Below are positions 17,083 to 25,067 of a DNA stretch of 64,000 bases, piece by piece. The stretch lies in NCBI GenBank assembly GCA_024681795.1, contig JAILAD010000036.1, forward strand, positions 24,899 to 88,898, read 5' to 3'. A program made the position numbers and the translations under genes. Within the stretch, counting starts at the first letter, position 1; each line of letters begins with the position of its first letter. Source of the DNA: Lachnospiraceae bacterium. Lineage in GTDB: Bacteria > Bacillota > Clostridia > Lachnospirales > Lachnospiraceae. The notes below the pieces were generated by a model that had not been told where the DNA came from, ran no database searches, and was given only the letters and a program-made list of their open reading frames with translations.

Positions 17083-17910
17083 TTATTTGACCTCAGAGAC
17101 GTCTGAAAAGCTCCAGGCATAAATATTAATGACTTCCACGTCAGAACCGCAATACGGGCATTTCTTGTCGCCCAGGCCTTTAATCGGTGCACCGCAGTGC
17201 GGGCATACCGAGGAGAGCGCCATATCGGAGAATTTGTCCACCATATCCCGATCCTGGATATAAACAACCTTTACTTCATATTTCGCCTGTTTCATGAGAT
17301 CCGTACGGCCGGTTTTGATTTTTTCGCCTTCCGTTATATAGTGCAGATACTGTACGGATACCTGATAGGTAACGGTGCATTTGCCGTCCGTTTTCTCATA
17401 TTTGTTCAATGCGCATTTATGGGCTTTGATGCGCTCAAAATGCTCTACATATCCCTTGTCTTTGTTGATTTTGACCAACATGGTTAATTTATTTTTCAAT
17501 TCCTCGTTTCCTTCGGTAAGGTGGGAAGGATCCGATTCGTCGATGGAAAAGAGATAGGAAGTAAGAACATTCTTTGCCCGTTCTGCCATTTCCTCGTTAT
17601 TGAACTCCGGAAAGTCGGCGGCTATTTTGGGAAGCAGAAGAGACGACATATCGGCAACGTTTTTCGGACTTACGGACTGCTCGAATGTCGTTCTTCGTAT
17701 TCCTTCGGCAATGTCGGAAGTACCGGTGGTGACCTGTGAAATCGTTTTCGCAGTTCTCACCACGTCGTTGACTGAGTTGGTCACAGACTTGATATTCCTT
17801 GTTGCCTGGTTCACTTTTTTTACAATTGTAGAAATAACCACTGCCGCAATGATTATTATAATCAATAGGATAATCAGAAAAAGGATTACTCCTGCTGAAA
17901 TGATACCCAT
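17083..17910 (-). CDS. Membrane-anchored zinc-ribbon protein, YdjH/Tim44-like
   Basis: This 275-residue protein has one strong N-terminal membrane segment (about 6-28, almost all I, L, V) and a coiled-coil-like linker. An alpha/beta domain follows over about 85-225, whose start (DFPEFNNEEMAERAKNVL) resembles Tim44-like domains. It ends in a four-cysteine ribbon (CPHCGAPIKGLGDKKCPYCG). Start ATG at 17910 follows AAAAGGAG. It is the last gene of a three-gene minus-strand unit with the TFIIB-type ribbon protein and the SPFH protein upstream. In Bacillus subtilis the pspA-ydjG-ydjH-ydjI operon has the same kinds of gene, and YdjG/YdjH recruit the SPFH protein YdjI at the membrane. Assignment as YdjH equivalent is by context and architecture, not clear sequence identity. 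Confidence 0.6.
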   Translation of the reverse strand: MGIISAGVILFLIILLIIIIIAAVVISTIVKKVNQATRNIKSVTNSVNDVVRTAKTISQVTTGTSDIAEGIRRTTFEQSVSPKNVADMSSLLLPKIAADFPEFNNEEMAERAKNVLTSYLFSIDESDPSHLTEGNEELKNKLTMLVKINKDKGYVEHFERIKAHKCALNKYEKTDGKCTVTYQVSVQYLHYITEGEKIKTGRTDLMKQAKYEVKVVYIQDRDMVDKFSDMALSSVCPHCGAPIKGLGDKKCPYCGSDVEVINIYAWSFSDVSEVK

Positions 17911-17945
17911 ATGTAAAATACTCCTTTTAAATCGTTACAAGCTGT

Positions 17946-19148
17946 TTAGAATAAAGGCATTCCGCTGATAAATCCGGAACCGTTGCCGCCAAGGAGACCT
18001 GCGCAGGCGCAAATCAGGATGAGAGCAAAGATAATGATGCCGACAACAAGAATAACTTTTCCGACGGAAACAGGTGTCTTGCCGTATACCTTTCCGGTCT
18101 GGCCGTTTACCATGAACTGGTAAACCTTACCCTTATATTGGAATGAGGATACCCAGATCGGCAGCATCAGGTATTTATACGTAATTTTGTTGAAGGTGCT
18201 CTTAACCTTTAAGTCCGTTACATGGTCTGCATTGTGTTCACGCATGATTTTACCGGAAACACCGTTATTGATTTTCTGAATAATGGATTTTTTAGCGGTT
18301 TCCCAGCCGTCCTTTAAGCCGAGGGTGTAACGTTCAGCAGCAAAGCCGGCCACATATTCGGGTTTGTATGCTTTATTGTCGGCAGTATCGAAAGGTGCCA
18401 GTCCGTTGATGATGGAAGAGTTGTGGCGGTTGGTTGCAAGAACCAGTTCGTCGTCAAAGTCTTCGCGGTAAATACCGGAAGTGTGGTACCAGTCCGTTAC
18501 GGTTTCGGATACGGTATTGCCGTTGGAATCTTTTCTCTTTACGGTACGGTCTTTGCCGTATTTTCCCTTGTAGGAGGATACCGTAGAGGTATCAAATGTC
18601 CAGTAGGGAAGATAAATTCCGGTAAATGCTTCCGGTCTTGCGGATTCTTTGGCAAGTTTCGGGCAGAAGAATTTCTTTCCGATCCACTGCTTGAAATTCG
18701 CACCTGCCGTTTCGTTGGTAATTTTAAACGGAACCACGCCGCCGGGAGCCAGTGTTTTCTCACCCTGGGCTTCCATTACCTGGTTGGAACCGCAGTAAGG
18801 GCATTCGCTGGATACCGCAAGGGCATCATAGATGGTTTCCGCACCGCAGCTTTTGCAGACAACGGCTTTTTTCTCCGTACCCCAGTTGCAGTTGGTTTCC
18901 TTGTTTTCTGCGCTTAAGAAATCAAGTTCCACTGCGCTTGCGGGAGCATTCTCGGTCTGGGGAATCACTTCCAGATAATCACAGTAGGGGCAGTGCAGCT
19001 TGCCGGACTCCGGATCGAAGTCCATGGTACCGCCGCAGTTCGGACACTTCCGGTCGGTTTCCGATAAAGTTTCACTGCCGGCAATGTTAACACCGTTTTC
19101 GTCGGTACGGGTTCCGTCTTCCTTTACGATGATATTTTCATCAGCCAT
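17946..19148 (-). CDS. TFIIB-type zinc-ribbon membrane protein, YdjG-like
   Basis: This 400-residue protein has two N-terminal zinc ribbons: CPNCGGTMDFDPESGKLHCPYC near 35-56 and CKSCGAETIYDALAVSSECPYC near 98-119. A ~200-residue soluble domain has VVPFKIT, TGIYLPYWTFD and YKYLMLPIWVSS. A single membrane segment sits near the C-terminus (VILVVGIIIFALILICACAGLL). Proteins of this kind are often mis-labelled as PriA-like helicase or phage replication proteins because of the ribbon, but no helicase motif exists here. It lies 35 bases upstream of the YdjH-like gene and about 110 bases downstream of the SPFH gene on the same strand. It probably helps attach the SPFH protein to the membrane. Confidence 0.72.
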   Translation of the reverse strand: MADENIIVKEDGTRTDENGVNIAGSETLSETDRKCPNCGGTMDFDPESGKLHCPYCDYLEVIPQTENAPASAVELDFLSAENKETNCNWGTEKKAVVCKSCGAETIYDALAVSSECPYCGSNQVMEAQGEKTLAPGGVVPFKITNETAGANFKQWIGKKFFCPKLAKESARPEAFTGIYLPYWTFDTSTVSSYKGKYGKDRTVKRKDSNGNTVSETVTDWYHTSGIYREDFDDELVLATNRHNSSIINGLAPFDTADNKAYKPEYVAGFAAERYTLGLKDGWETAKKSIIQKINNGVSGKIMREHNADHVTDLKVKSTFNKITYKYLMLPIWVSSFQYKGKVYQFMVNGQTGKVYGKTPVSVGKVILVVGIIIFALILICACAGLLGGNGSGFISGMPLF

Positions 19149-19169
19149 TTTTTTCTCCTTTTATGCAAA

Positions 19170-19200
19170 ATAACAGCCCGACAATATCCTGCCGGGCTGT
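19170..19200 (-). other. Intra-operon hairpin between the SPFH and YdjG-like genes
   Basis: ACAGCCCG and CGGGCTGT pair across a short loop. On the minus strand it is followed only by TTATTTTGC, so termination would be partial. It may tune the ratio of the abundant SPFH protein to the two membrane proteins. Confidence 0.4.
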
Positions 19201-19256
19201 CAGTATTTTTACTTTGTTCGCGAAGCCCGCTTTTAAGTTACTTCGTGAAAGTGTTT

Positions 19257-20672
19257 TTATTTATTGGTTACGTCGCTGTCATCGAAGATGTCACCGCACT
19301 CCGGACAGAATTTCGGAGGATTGGTGGGATCTTCCGGAGTCCATCCGCACTTGTCGCACTTGTAAAGAGGTGCGCCTGCGGGTCTCTTGGATCCGCAGTT
19401 CTGGCAGAAGTTGCCTTTGTTTACGGTACCGCAGCTGCAGGTCCATCCTTCGGCAGCGGCGGGAGCGGGTTTTGCTTCACCGCAGTTCTGACAGAATTTT
19501 CCGGTATTTACGGTTCCGCACTTGCAGGTCCAGGAATCGGCTGCGGGTGCTGCAGCTGCTGCCGGAGCCTGAGACTGTGCGGCTGCCTGTGCTGCATTCT
19601 GCTGCTGGGCCATTGCGAAGAGATTGGAAGTATTGTTTCCGCCGGTCATCTGCGCCATATTCATACCTGCGAACGCCATCATGGGTCCAGCCTGCTCGTT
19701 TGCTGCAGCAGCTTCCATAGCGTTTGCGGTAGCGGTGGTCATTCTTGCGGCTGCCATGTTTACATTGGTGTAAACAGCAGTATCCTGGAACTGTTTGATT
19801 CTCTTCTCGTCTTCTTCGGTAGCCTTGATGGAATCGAAGGTGATGTCAACAACTTCGATACCACGGAGCTCGCCCCATTTTTTCTCAAGTTTCTTGTTGA
19901 TCAGTTCTACAAGAATATCGGTCTTGGTAGTAATTGCGCTGTAACGGATACCTACGCCGTAATCGGAAAGAGAACCGATTGCAGGCTGGAGAGCGGTCAT
20001 AAAGTCGGACTTCATAATGCTCTGCAGGTCTTTCTTTGTATAAGTTGCGCCGGCAAATGCGGAAGCGATGGAGGTGTAGAAACGAATCGGATCGTTAATC
20101 TTGAAGGTATATTCACCTCTTGCCATTAAGTTAATGTCGCCCTGGAAACCGGTAACCTGATCGTGAATGAAGAACGGAATCGTGGAAGCGGTTCCCCAGA
20201 GGTTCTGACGAACTTCAAGAGTGTTGATGTAGTATACTCTCTGTTCTCTCGGGGTCTCACCACCGAAGGAAATACGTCTTCCGAGTTCCTGGAAGGAATG
20301 TATCAGGTTTTCACCTAAATTTCCGTAAAAAATGGAAGATTCCGTATCGGTTTCAAAACGATATTCGCCGGGTTCGGCAGCAAGGTTGGTAACTTTACCG
20401 TTATCAACGGTAATTGCACACTGTCCTGCATTTACAACGATTAAGGAACCGTTCGAAATGATGTTGTCCTGTCCCTTGTTAATTCCCTTTTTGTCTCTCT
20501 TGATACCGCGTGCTGCCAAAACACCGTTTTCCATGGTGTCGCATACGAAGTACTCAAGATACTGGTCTTTGGCAATTCCGCCAATGCTTGAAAATGCATT
20601 GGTACCGATGTTTTTGGTTGCATCGCCGACTGCCTGTTTCGCAATTCCAAATGCTTCTTTAATTAATCCCAT
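19257..20672 (-). CDS. SPFH-domain protein with three C-terminal zinc ribbons, YdjI-like
   Basis: This 471-residue protein has a short amphipathic N-terminus and no membrane segment. The SPFH/flotillin-like domain spans about 40-300 (SLIVVNAGQCAITVDNGKV, GEYRFETDTE, ARGEYTFKINDPIRFY). A helical region is rich in Ala, Met and Gln (about 300-370). Three four-cysteine ribbons follow: CKCGTVNTGKFCQNC, CSCGTVNKGNFCQNC and CDKCGWTP...CPECG. The first two are near-copies, indicating a recent duplication. The same SPFH class is found in Bacillus YdjI, which forms membrane-associated oligomers in envelope stress. It is the first gene of the minus-strand unit and has an excellent AGGAGGAAATT ribosome site. 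No pspA gene is nearby. It probably scaffolds a membrane microdomain. Confidence 0.82.
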   Translation of the reverse strand: MGLIKEAFGIAKQAVGDATKNIGTNAFSSIGGIAKDQYLEYFVCDTMENGVLAARGIKRDKKGINKGQDNIISNGSLIVVNAGQCAITVDNGKVTNLAAEPGEYRFETDTESSIFYGNLGENLIHSFQELGRRISFGGETPREQRVYYINTLEVRQNLWGTASTIPFFIHDQVTGFQGDINLMARGEYTFKINDPIRFYTSIASAFAGATYTKKDLQSIMKSDFMTALQPAIGSLSDYGVGIRYSAITTKTDILVELINKKLEKKWGELRGIEVVDITFDSIKATEEDEKRIKQFQDTAVYTNVNMAAARMTTATANAMEAAAANEQAGPMMAFAGMNMAQMTGGNNTSNLFAMAQQQNAAQAAAQSQAPAAAAAPAADSWTCKCGTVNTGKFCQNCGEAKPAPAAAEGWTCSCGTVNKGNFCQNCGSKRPAGAPLYKCDKCGWTPEDPTNPPKFCPECGDIFDDSDVTNK

Positions 20673-20854
20673 TTGAATTTCCTCCTACATTTATTGTTTT
20701 TGCCTTCGGCTTTCCTGGATTTGAAAACCGATTTTTTTCACAATTTTAAGTATACTATCTGAACCGAAAAAAATCTACAAAGATTTCATATCTTTCATAT
20801 TTTGGAAGGTTTGCGGCGGCCATTTTTCAAAAAATGAAAAATGTAATGGAGTCT

Positions 20855-20903
20855 GTAATGGGGTCAGGCACCATTACAATGTAATGGGGTCAGGCACCAT
20901 TAC
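20855..20903. repeat. Tandem pair of REP-like palindromes (GGGGTCAGGCACC core)
   Basis: Two identical 23-base units, 20855-20877 and 20881-20903, are separated by three bases. Each has GTAATGG/CCATTAC arms around a GGTCAGGCA core. The rest of the 350-base spacer 20673-21022 is AT-rich and holds only the promoter at 20932. Related units in the opposite orientation occur at 38997-39064. Confidence 0.8.
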
Positions 20904-20931
20904 GAAATAAATCCCAAAAGGGCGGATAATC

Positions 20932-20960
20932 TTGAATTATTCCGCAAAAATTGATATGAT
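20932..20960 (+). promoter_or_regulatory. Promoter of the 2-hydroxyacid dehydrogenase gene
   Basis: TTGAAT and TATGAT are separated by exactly 17 bases, 62 bases upstream of the start codon and 28 bases after the REP pair. Confidence 0.6.
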
Positions 20961-21022
20961 ATAAAAGACTATGGAGAAAATGAAGTTCCGCCATTCGTTT
21001 CGGAAAACAGAAGGGTAAAATT

Positions 21023-21967
21023 ATGAAAATCGTAATGCTGGAAAGAAATAACGTCGGAACAGATTTCGAAATGCCCGATTTCGGGCGCTTCGGAGAGCTG
21101 GAGGTTTATGCGTACTGCACTCCGGACCAGGTGACGAAACGCATACAGGATGCGGATATCTGTATCCTGAATAAAATGCCCATGAACGAGCTGACGCTGA
21201 AAGACGCAAAGAACATAAAACTTCTTTGTGTAACGGCAACCGGGATGGACAACGTGGATCTGGATTACTGTAAGGAAAGAGGAATCAGGGTCTGCAATGT
21301 AAGCGGATATTCCACGGAGACCGTGGTCCAGCATACATTTGCCATGCTTTTGTATATTTATGAGAAAATGCCCTTTTACGATACTTTCGTAAAGGACGGA
21401 AGTTACAGGGAGTGTCCGACGTTTACGTTTTTCGGATTTCCGTTTAATGAACTCTGCGGTAAAACCTGGGGCATAGCGGGACTCGGCACAATCGGTCACC
21501 GGGTTGCAGAGGTCGCAAAGGCATTCGGCTGCAATGTGATTTATTATTCCACTTCCGGAATCGAAAGAGAAGAACCTTATGAAAGAGTCGGATTTGATGA
21601 ATTCTTAAAAAGAAGCGACATCATTTCCGTACATGCTCCTTTAAATGATAAAACCAAAGGCCTTTTTAATAAAAAAGCCTTTGAAAAAATGAAAAATGAC
21701 GCGGTTTTCTTAAATCTCGGAAGAGGACCGATTGTTGTGGAAGAAGATCTGGTGTGGGCACTTACCAACAAACAGATTGCGGGAGCCGGTCTTGACGTTC
21801 TTTCACAGGAACCCATTACATTCGATAATCCTCTTTATAAAATCAGGGGAAACGGAAAACTTCTGATTACACCGCATATCGCATGGGCCAGCATTGAAGC
21901 AAGAAAGCGCCTTATGAACAGTGTTTACGAACAGGTGGAAGCATTTATAAAAGAGCAGAATCTGTAA
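21023..21967 (+). CDS. D-isomer-specific 2-hydroxyacid dehydrogenase
   Basis: This 314-residue NAD(P)-dependent oxidoreductase reduces a 2-keto acid to a D-2-hydroxy acid or the reverse. The Rossmann motif is GIAGLGTIGHRVAEVAKAFG. The catalytic triad is visible as the arginine in VCNV/SVHAPL-to-NLGRGPIV context, glutamate in LDVLSQEPI and histidine in TPHIAWASIEAR. The pattern is closest to glycerate/hydroxypyruvate dehydrogenases, and the true substrate cannot be set. Start ATG 21023 lies behind a weak GAAGGG site. It heads a long same-strand series that ends with the adenylation/racemase/glycosyltransferase genes. It might supply a D-hydroxy acid to that pathway, or merely be a neighbour, since gaps of 80-130 bases separate it from them. 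Confidence 0.85.
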   Translation: MKIVMLERNNVGTDFEMPDFGRFGELEVYAYCTPDQVTKRIQDADICILNKMPMNELTLKDAKNIKLLCVTATGMDNVDLDYCKERGIRVCNVSGYSTETVVQHTFAMLLYIYEKMPFYDTFVKDGSYRECPTFTFFGFPFNELCGKTWGIAGLGTIGHRVAEVAKAFGCNVIYYSTSGIEREEPYERVGFDEFLKRSDIISVHAPLNDKTKGLFNKKAFEKMKNDAVFLNLGRGPIVVEEDLVWALTNKQIAGAGLDVLSQEPITFDNPLYKIRGNGKLLITPHIAWASIEARKRLMNSVYEQVEAFIKEQNL

Positions 21968-22045
21968 AAGTGCAGAATCCGTAAAAACGCATAATCCGCA
22001 GAAGAACGGCTTATGATTCAAAAAATCACACACGGGGAGGTTTAT

Positions 22046-22312
22046 ATGAGCAGTTCCAAAAAGAACGGTTTTTTTGAAGAGTATAAAAAAGAATTTCTGA
22101 AGTCCAGAAAGCGCAGCCGCAAGGCAACGTATAAACTGATGAACACGGATGTTCAGATTAAGAAGAATATTTACAAGTCATTAACCCGGGCACCGAAAAG
22201 AATAGAAAGAATGATTGCATTTCTTTTCATAGTATTCGTGTTTGTGATTTTCTTTATCAAAGCAAAGGATCCGACATTTCTGGAATACAATATTTCGGAC
22301 GGAAAGAACTGA
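22046..22312 (+). CDS. Small single-pass membrane protein of unknown function
   Basis: This 88-residue protein starts at ATG 22046, behind GGGGAGG, rather than at 22013. The N-terminal two thirds are strongly basic (KKNGFFEEYKKEFLKSRKRSRK, KKNIYKS). A single hydrophobic segment near 55-73 (MIAFLFIVFVFVIFFI) precedes a short acidic tail. The positive-inside pattern suggests a cytoplasmic N-terminus. I do not recognise the family. It lies between the dehydrogenase gene and a Tic20-like gene on the same strand. Confidence 0.65.
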   Translation: MSSSKKNGFFEEYKKEFLKSRKRSRKATYKLMNTDVQIKKNIYKSLTRAPKRIERMIAFLFIVFVFVIFFIKAKDPTFLEYNISDGKN

Positions 22313-22329
22313 ACGAAGGATTTAAATTC

Positions 22330-22413
22330 CTCTTAATTATTTTCCGCAAAAGGGTTTTAATTGAGAGGAAAGAAATTTAAATTAAAGAAAAAGTAATTTA
22401 AATTAAAGAAAAA
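22330..22413. repeat. AT-rich hairpin and 21-base tandem duplication before the Tic20-like gene
   Basis: CCTCTTAATT and AATTGAGAGG form an imperfect hairpin (22330-22368). AATTTAAATTAAAGAAAAA then occurs twice at a 21-base period (22374 and 22395). It lies just upstream of the AAGGAGG ribosome site of the next gene. Confidence 0.5.
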
Positions 22414-22443
22414 AGAGGTTTTGTTTAAAAGGAGGAATTGAAA

Positions 22444-22758
22444 ATGGGAAAGAAAGCAACCTGTATCTGGGCTTATATCGGATGGGTAGGATTTATTATC
22501 GCAATGTGTCAGTCCTGTAAGGATGAATGTAAATTTCATTTAAATCAGGCATTGGTGCTTGCCATTGCGAGTACCATTCTTTCGGTGGTGTCTGTTGCCG
22601 GTGTAATTCCGTATATCGGCTGGCTGTTTGACGGACTGGTTGTCACCCCGCTTGCGATTGCCGTTGCCGTATTCTGGGTTATCGCATTTGTCGGTGCATG
22701 CAGGGGGATTGAGAAAAAAGCACCGTTACTCGGACAGATTAATCTGATTAACAAATAA
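22444..22758 (+). CDS. Small membrane protein, Tic20/DUF4870-like
   Basis: This 104-residue protein starts at ATG 22444, eight bases after GGAGG; the ORF-track start is a TTG two codons earlier. About three hydrophobic segments are visible, with a CKDECKFHLNQALVLAIAS motif between the first two. That motif resembles the FHLNQGL signature of Tic20/DUF4870 small membrane proteins. The family has no established biochemical role in bacteria. Its stop codon overlaps the first possible start of the DUF4910 gene, so the two are likely translationally coupled. Confidence 0.65.
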   Translation: MGKKATCIWAYIGWVGFIIAMCQSCKDECKFHLNQALVLAIASTILSVVSVAGVIPYIGWLFDGLVVTPLAIAVAVFWVIAFVGACRGIEKKAPLLGQINLINK

Positions 22759-22769
22759 TGGAGAATAAG

Positions 22770-24083
22770 ATGAAGGATTGTGTTTCTGCCGGCAGAGAGA
22801 TTTACGAATTTGCGGGAAAAATATATCCAATTAACAGAAGTATTACAGGCGAAGGGGTTCGAAAAACCCTTCGCCTTATTAATGATGAGCTGAAAAACAG
22901 CGGGGCCCCGGAACTGAATATCTGTGAGGTTCCGTCCGGAACGGCGGTTTTTGACTGGACCGTACCGAAGGAATGGAGTATTGAAGAAGGCTATATCGAG
23001 GATGAGGAAGGGAAGAGAATTGTTGATTTTAAAGAGAATTTCCTTCATATTCTCGGTTACTCCGTACCCGTGGACGAATGGGTGGATTTGGAGGAATTAA
23101 AAACACATATCTACGTTCAGGAAGACATGCCGGATGCAATTCCCTACGTGACGTCCTATTACAAGGAACGTTACGGCTTTTGCATGAGCATGAATCAGAG
23201 AGATTCCCTGAAACCCGGAAAATATCACATGGTAATAAAGAGTTCCCTGTTTGACGGCAGTCTGACCTATGGGGAACTGATTCTTCCCGGAAAGAGCGAA
23301 AAAGAAGTTTTGATATCCACCTACATTTGTCATCCGAATATGGCAAATAACGAGGTTTCGGGACCGGCACTTTCTACGTTTTTAATAAAATATCTGGCCG
23401 GAACGGAAAACCGGAAATATACATACCGGTTTGTATTTATTCCGGAAACCATCGGTTCGATTACATATTTAAGCCGGAATCTTTCCGTTATGAAGGAACG
23501 TACGGTTGCCGGATTCAATTTAAGCTGTGTCGGGGATGACCGGGATTATTCCATTCTGGAGAGCAGATACGCGGATTCCTATTCGGACCGTATTCTTTCG
23601 AATGTACTGAAGTTCAACGGAAAATACACCCGCTATGATTTTTCCAAGAGAGGCTCGGATGAAAGACAGTATAATGCACCGGGCGTGGATCTTGGTGTTG
23701 TGGTATTTTCAAGAACGCTCTTTACAAGGTACCCGGAATATCATACTTCCCTGGATGACATGAATTTGATTTCTCCGGAAGGCTTTGCGGGAAGCTACCG
23801 CGTGATGACACAGGTAATCGATATCCTTGAAAACAACGAAAAATTCCGGGTAAAGGTACTGTGCGAGCCGCAGCTCGGAAAACGCGGATTGTACCCGACC
23901 ATCAGTAAAAAAGGCAGTTATGACGCGATTTTTACGCAGCGTGATTTAATCGCATATTCGGACGGAAGAAACGATCTGATTGATATCAGCGAAAGAATCG
24001 GTGTGCCGGTATCGGAGCTGATTCCGATTAAGAATAAACTGGTGGAAAACGACCTTCTGGAAATTTACGAAGAGCAGGGTTGA
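22770..24083 (+). CDS. DUF4910 (M28-like aminopeptidase fold) protein
   Basis: This 437-residue protein has the DUF4910/DUF2172 architecture: a M28-type zinc-peptidase core into which a small beta domain is inserted, plus a C-terminal winged-helix-like tail (about 365-437). Recognisable core motifs are STYICHPNMANNEVSG, FIPETIGS, GSDERQYNAPG and YHTSLDD. The metal-bridging aspartate usually expected in the HPxxAND region reads Asn here (ANNE), so the metal centre may be altered. The ATG at 22770 has TGGAG in front; an ATG at 22758 is also possible. Such proteins commonly sit in surface-glycan and nucleotide-sugar gene clusters without known function, which fits the genes that follow. Confidence 0.75.
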   Translation: MKDCVSAGREIYEFAGKIYPINRSITGEGVRKTLRLINDELKNSGAPELNICEVPSGTAVFDWTVPKEWSIEEGYIEDEEGKRIVDFKENFLHILGYSVPVDEWVDLEELKTHIYVQEDMPDAIPYVTSYYKERYGFCMSMNQRDSLKPGKYHMVIKSSLFDGSLTYGELILPGKSEKEVLISTYICHPNMANNEVSGPALSTFLIKYLAGTENRKYTYRFVFIPETIGSITYLSRNLSVMKERTVAGFNLSCVGDDRDYSILESRYADSYSDRILSNVLKFNGKYTRYDFSKRGSDERQYNAPGVDLGVVVFSRTLFTRYPEYHTSLDDMNLISPEGFAGSYRVMTQVIDILENNEKFRVKVLCEPQLGKRGLYPTISKKGSYDAIFTQRDLIAYSDGRNDLIDISERIGVPVSELIPIKNKLVENDLLEIYEEQG

Positions 24084-24185
24084 AAATACGTGAAGTAAAA
24101 AGAAGTGCGTGATGTAAAAAACTGAAGTGCGTGAAGTAAAAACGTAAGTACAGTTTAAGTATATGAAGATAAAAGGAGATGTGCC

Positions 24186-25067
24186 ATGAATACGGAAAAA
24201 GAGGCGCTGTACTGGAAAGAATTTCATGAATGCCTTAACCGGCTCGGAATCAAAAAAGGCGACATTTTATATGTCGGATCCGATATTGCGGCGGTAGTCG
24301 TTCTGGCAGGCAGAGAGCTTGAATTCCGGGGAAGAGAGGACCGCGATGTTTTCTTAAATCATCTTACGGATGCAATAAAGGAACATGTCGGGGAGGAAGG
24401 AACACTTTTGATTCCGGTCTATTCCTGGAAATGGTGCAAGGGAGAACCTTTTGACTATTATAAAACGCAGGGAGAGGTCGGTGCTTACAACAATTTTGTT
24501 CTGAATAACCGCAGTGATTTCAAACGAACGAAACATCCTATTTATTCCTTCATGGTCTGGGGAAAAGATGCGGAAATGCTCTGTGCCATGAACAATCAGG
24601 AAGCCTGGGGTGAGGCTTCGCCGTTTTATTATCTGCATCATAACGGCGGGAAGGAGTTTGACATCAATGTAAGCGGGCTTCGCAGCATGACGTTTAAGCA
24701 TTATGTGGAAATGTCCTGCCGTGTGCCTTACCGGTATCCCAAATATTTTCTGGCGGATTATACGGATGAATCCGGTGTGACCGAGGAACGCTGCTATTCC
24801 ATGTATGTAAGGGATTTGAACGTTTCGATGAAATCCTCCCAGAACAATGCGTTCTTTGAAGAACATCATGTCGGACAGACGGAAGGGTTCCACGGATACG
24901 AACTTCATGTTATCGATCTTCCGAAGGCGTATGAGGCGCTGAAGGATGATATTTTAAACAACGGTGCAAAGAACGTTTATCATTTTGAAAATTACACGCC
25001 TGATTTTACAAATGTAAAGAAACGTTACGAAGTCGGTTACCGCAGGGATAAGGAACTCGTGAAGTAA
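24186..25067 (+). CDS. AAC(3)-fold N-acyltransferase
   Basis: This 293-residue protein has the Antibiotic_NAT/AAC(3) pattern: an early GIKKGDILYVGSDI strand, GTLLIPVYSW, then HPIYSFMVWG and ASPFYYLHHNGG, where the family places its acyl donor and catalytic histidine. True aminoglycoside 3-N-acetyltransferases are only part of this family. Many members sit in glycan clusters, and they are presumed to acylate amino sugars. The neighbours here are a carrier protein and an adenylating enzyme, so the donor could be an aminoacyl-carrier rather than acetyl-CoA. The start at 24186 follows AAAAGGAGATGTGCC. The spacer before it contains three degenerate copies of a CGTGAAGTAAAA unit. Confidence 0.75.
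   Translation: MNTEKEALYWKEFHECLNRLGIKKGDILYVGSDIAAVVVLAGRELEFRGREDRDVFLNHLTDAIKEHVGEEGTLLIPVYSWKWCKGEPFDYYKTQGEVGAYNNFVLNNRSDFKRTKHPIYSFMVWGKDAEMLCAMNNQEAWGEASPFYYLHHNGGKEFDINVSGLRSMTFKHYVEMSCRVPYRYPKYFLADYTDESGVTEERCYSMYVRDLNVSMKSSQNNAFFEEHHVGQTEGFHGYELHVIDLPKAYEALKDDILNNGAKNVYHFENYTPDFTNVKKRYEVGYRRDKELVK

Noticed and set aside
17946-19148. PriA-like helicase
   Set aside because: Only the zinc ribbons resemble it; no Walker or helicase motif, and a C-terminal membrane segment is present.
19163-20129. Plus-strand ORFs of 185 and 294 residues
   Set aside because: They are antisense to the SPFH gene; their Cys/Gly/Ser-rich composition mirrors its Ala- and zinc-ribbon codons.
20855-20903. CRISPR array or attachment site
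   Set aside because: Only two units three bases apart with no unique spacers, no cas genes and no integrase; fits REP-like elements.
24186-25067. Aminoglycoside resistance gene
   Set aside because: Context is a glycan/aminoacyl cluster without mobile elements; fold alone does not show resistance.
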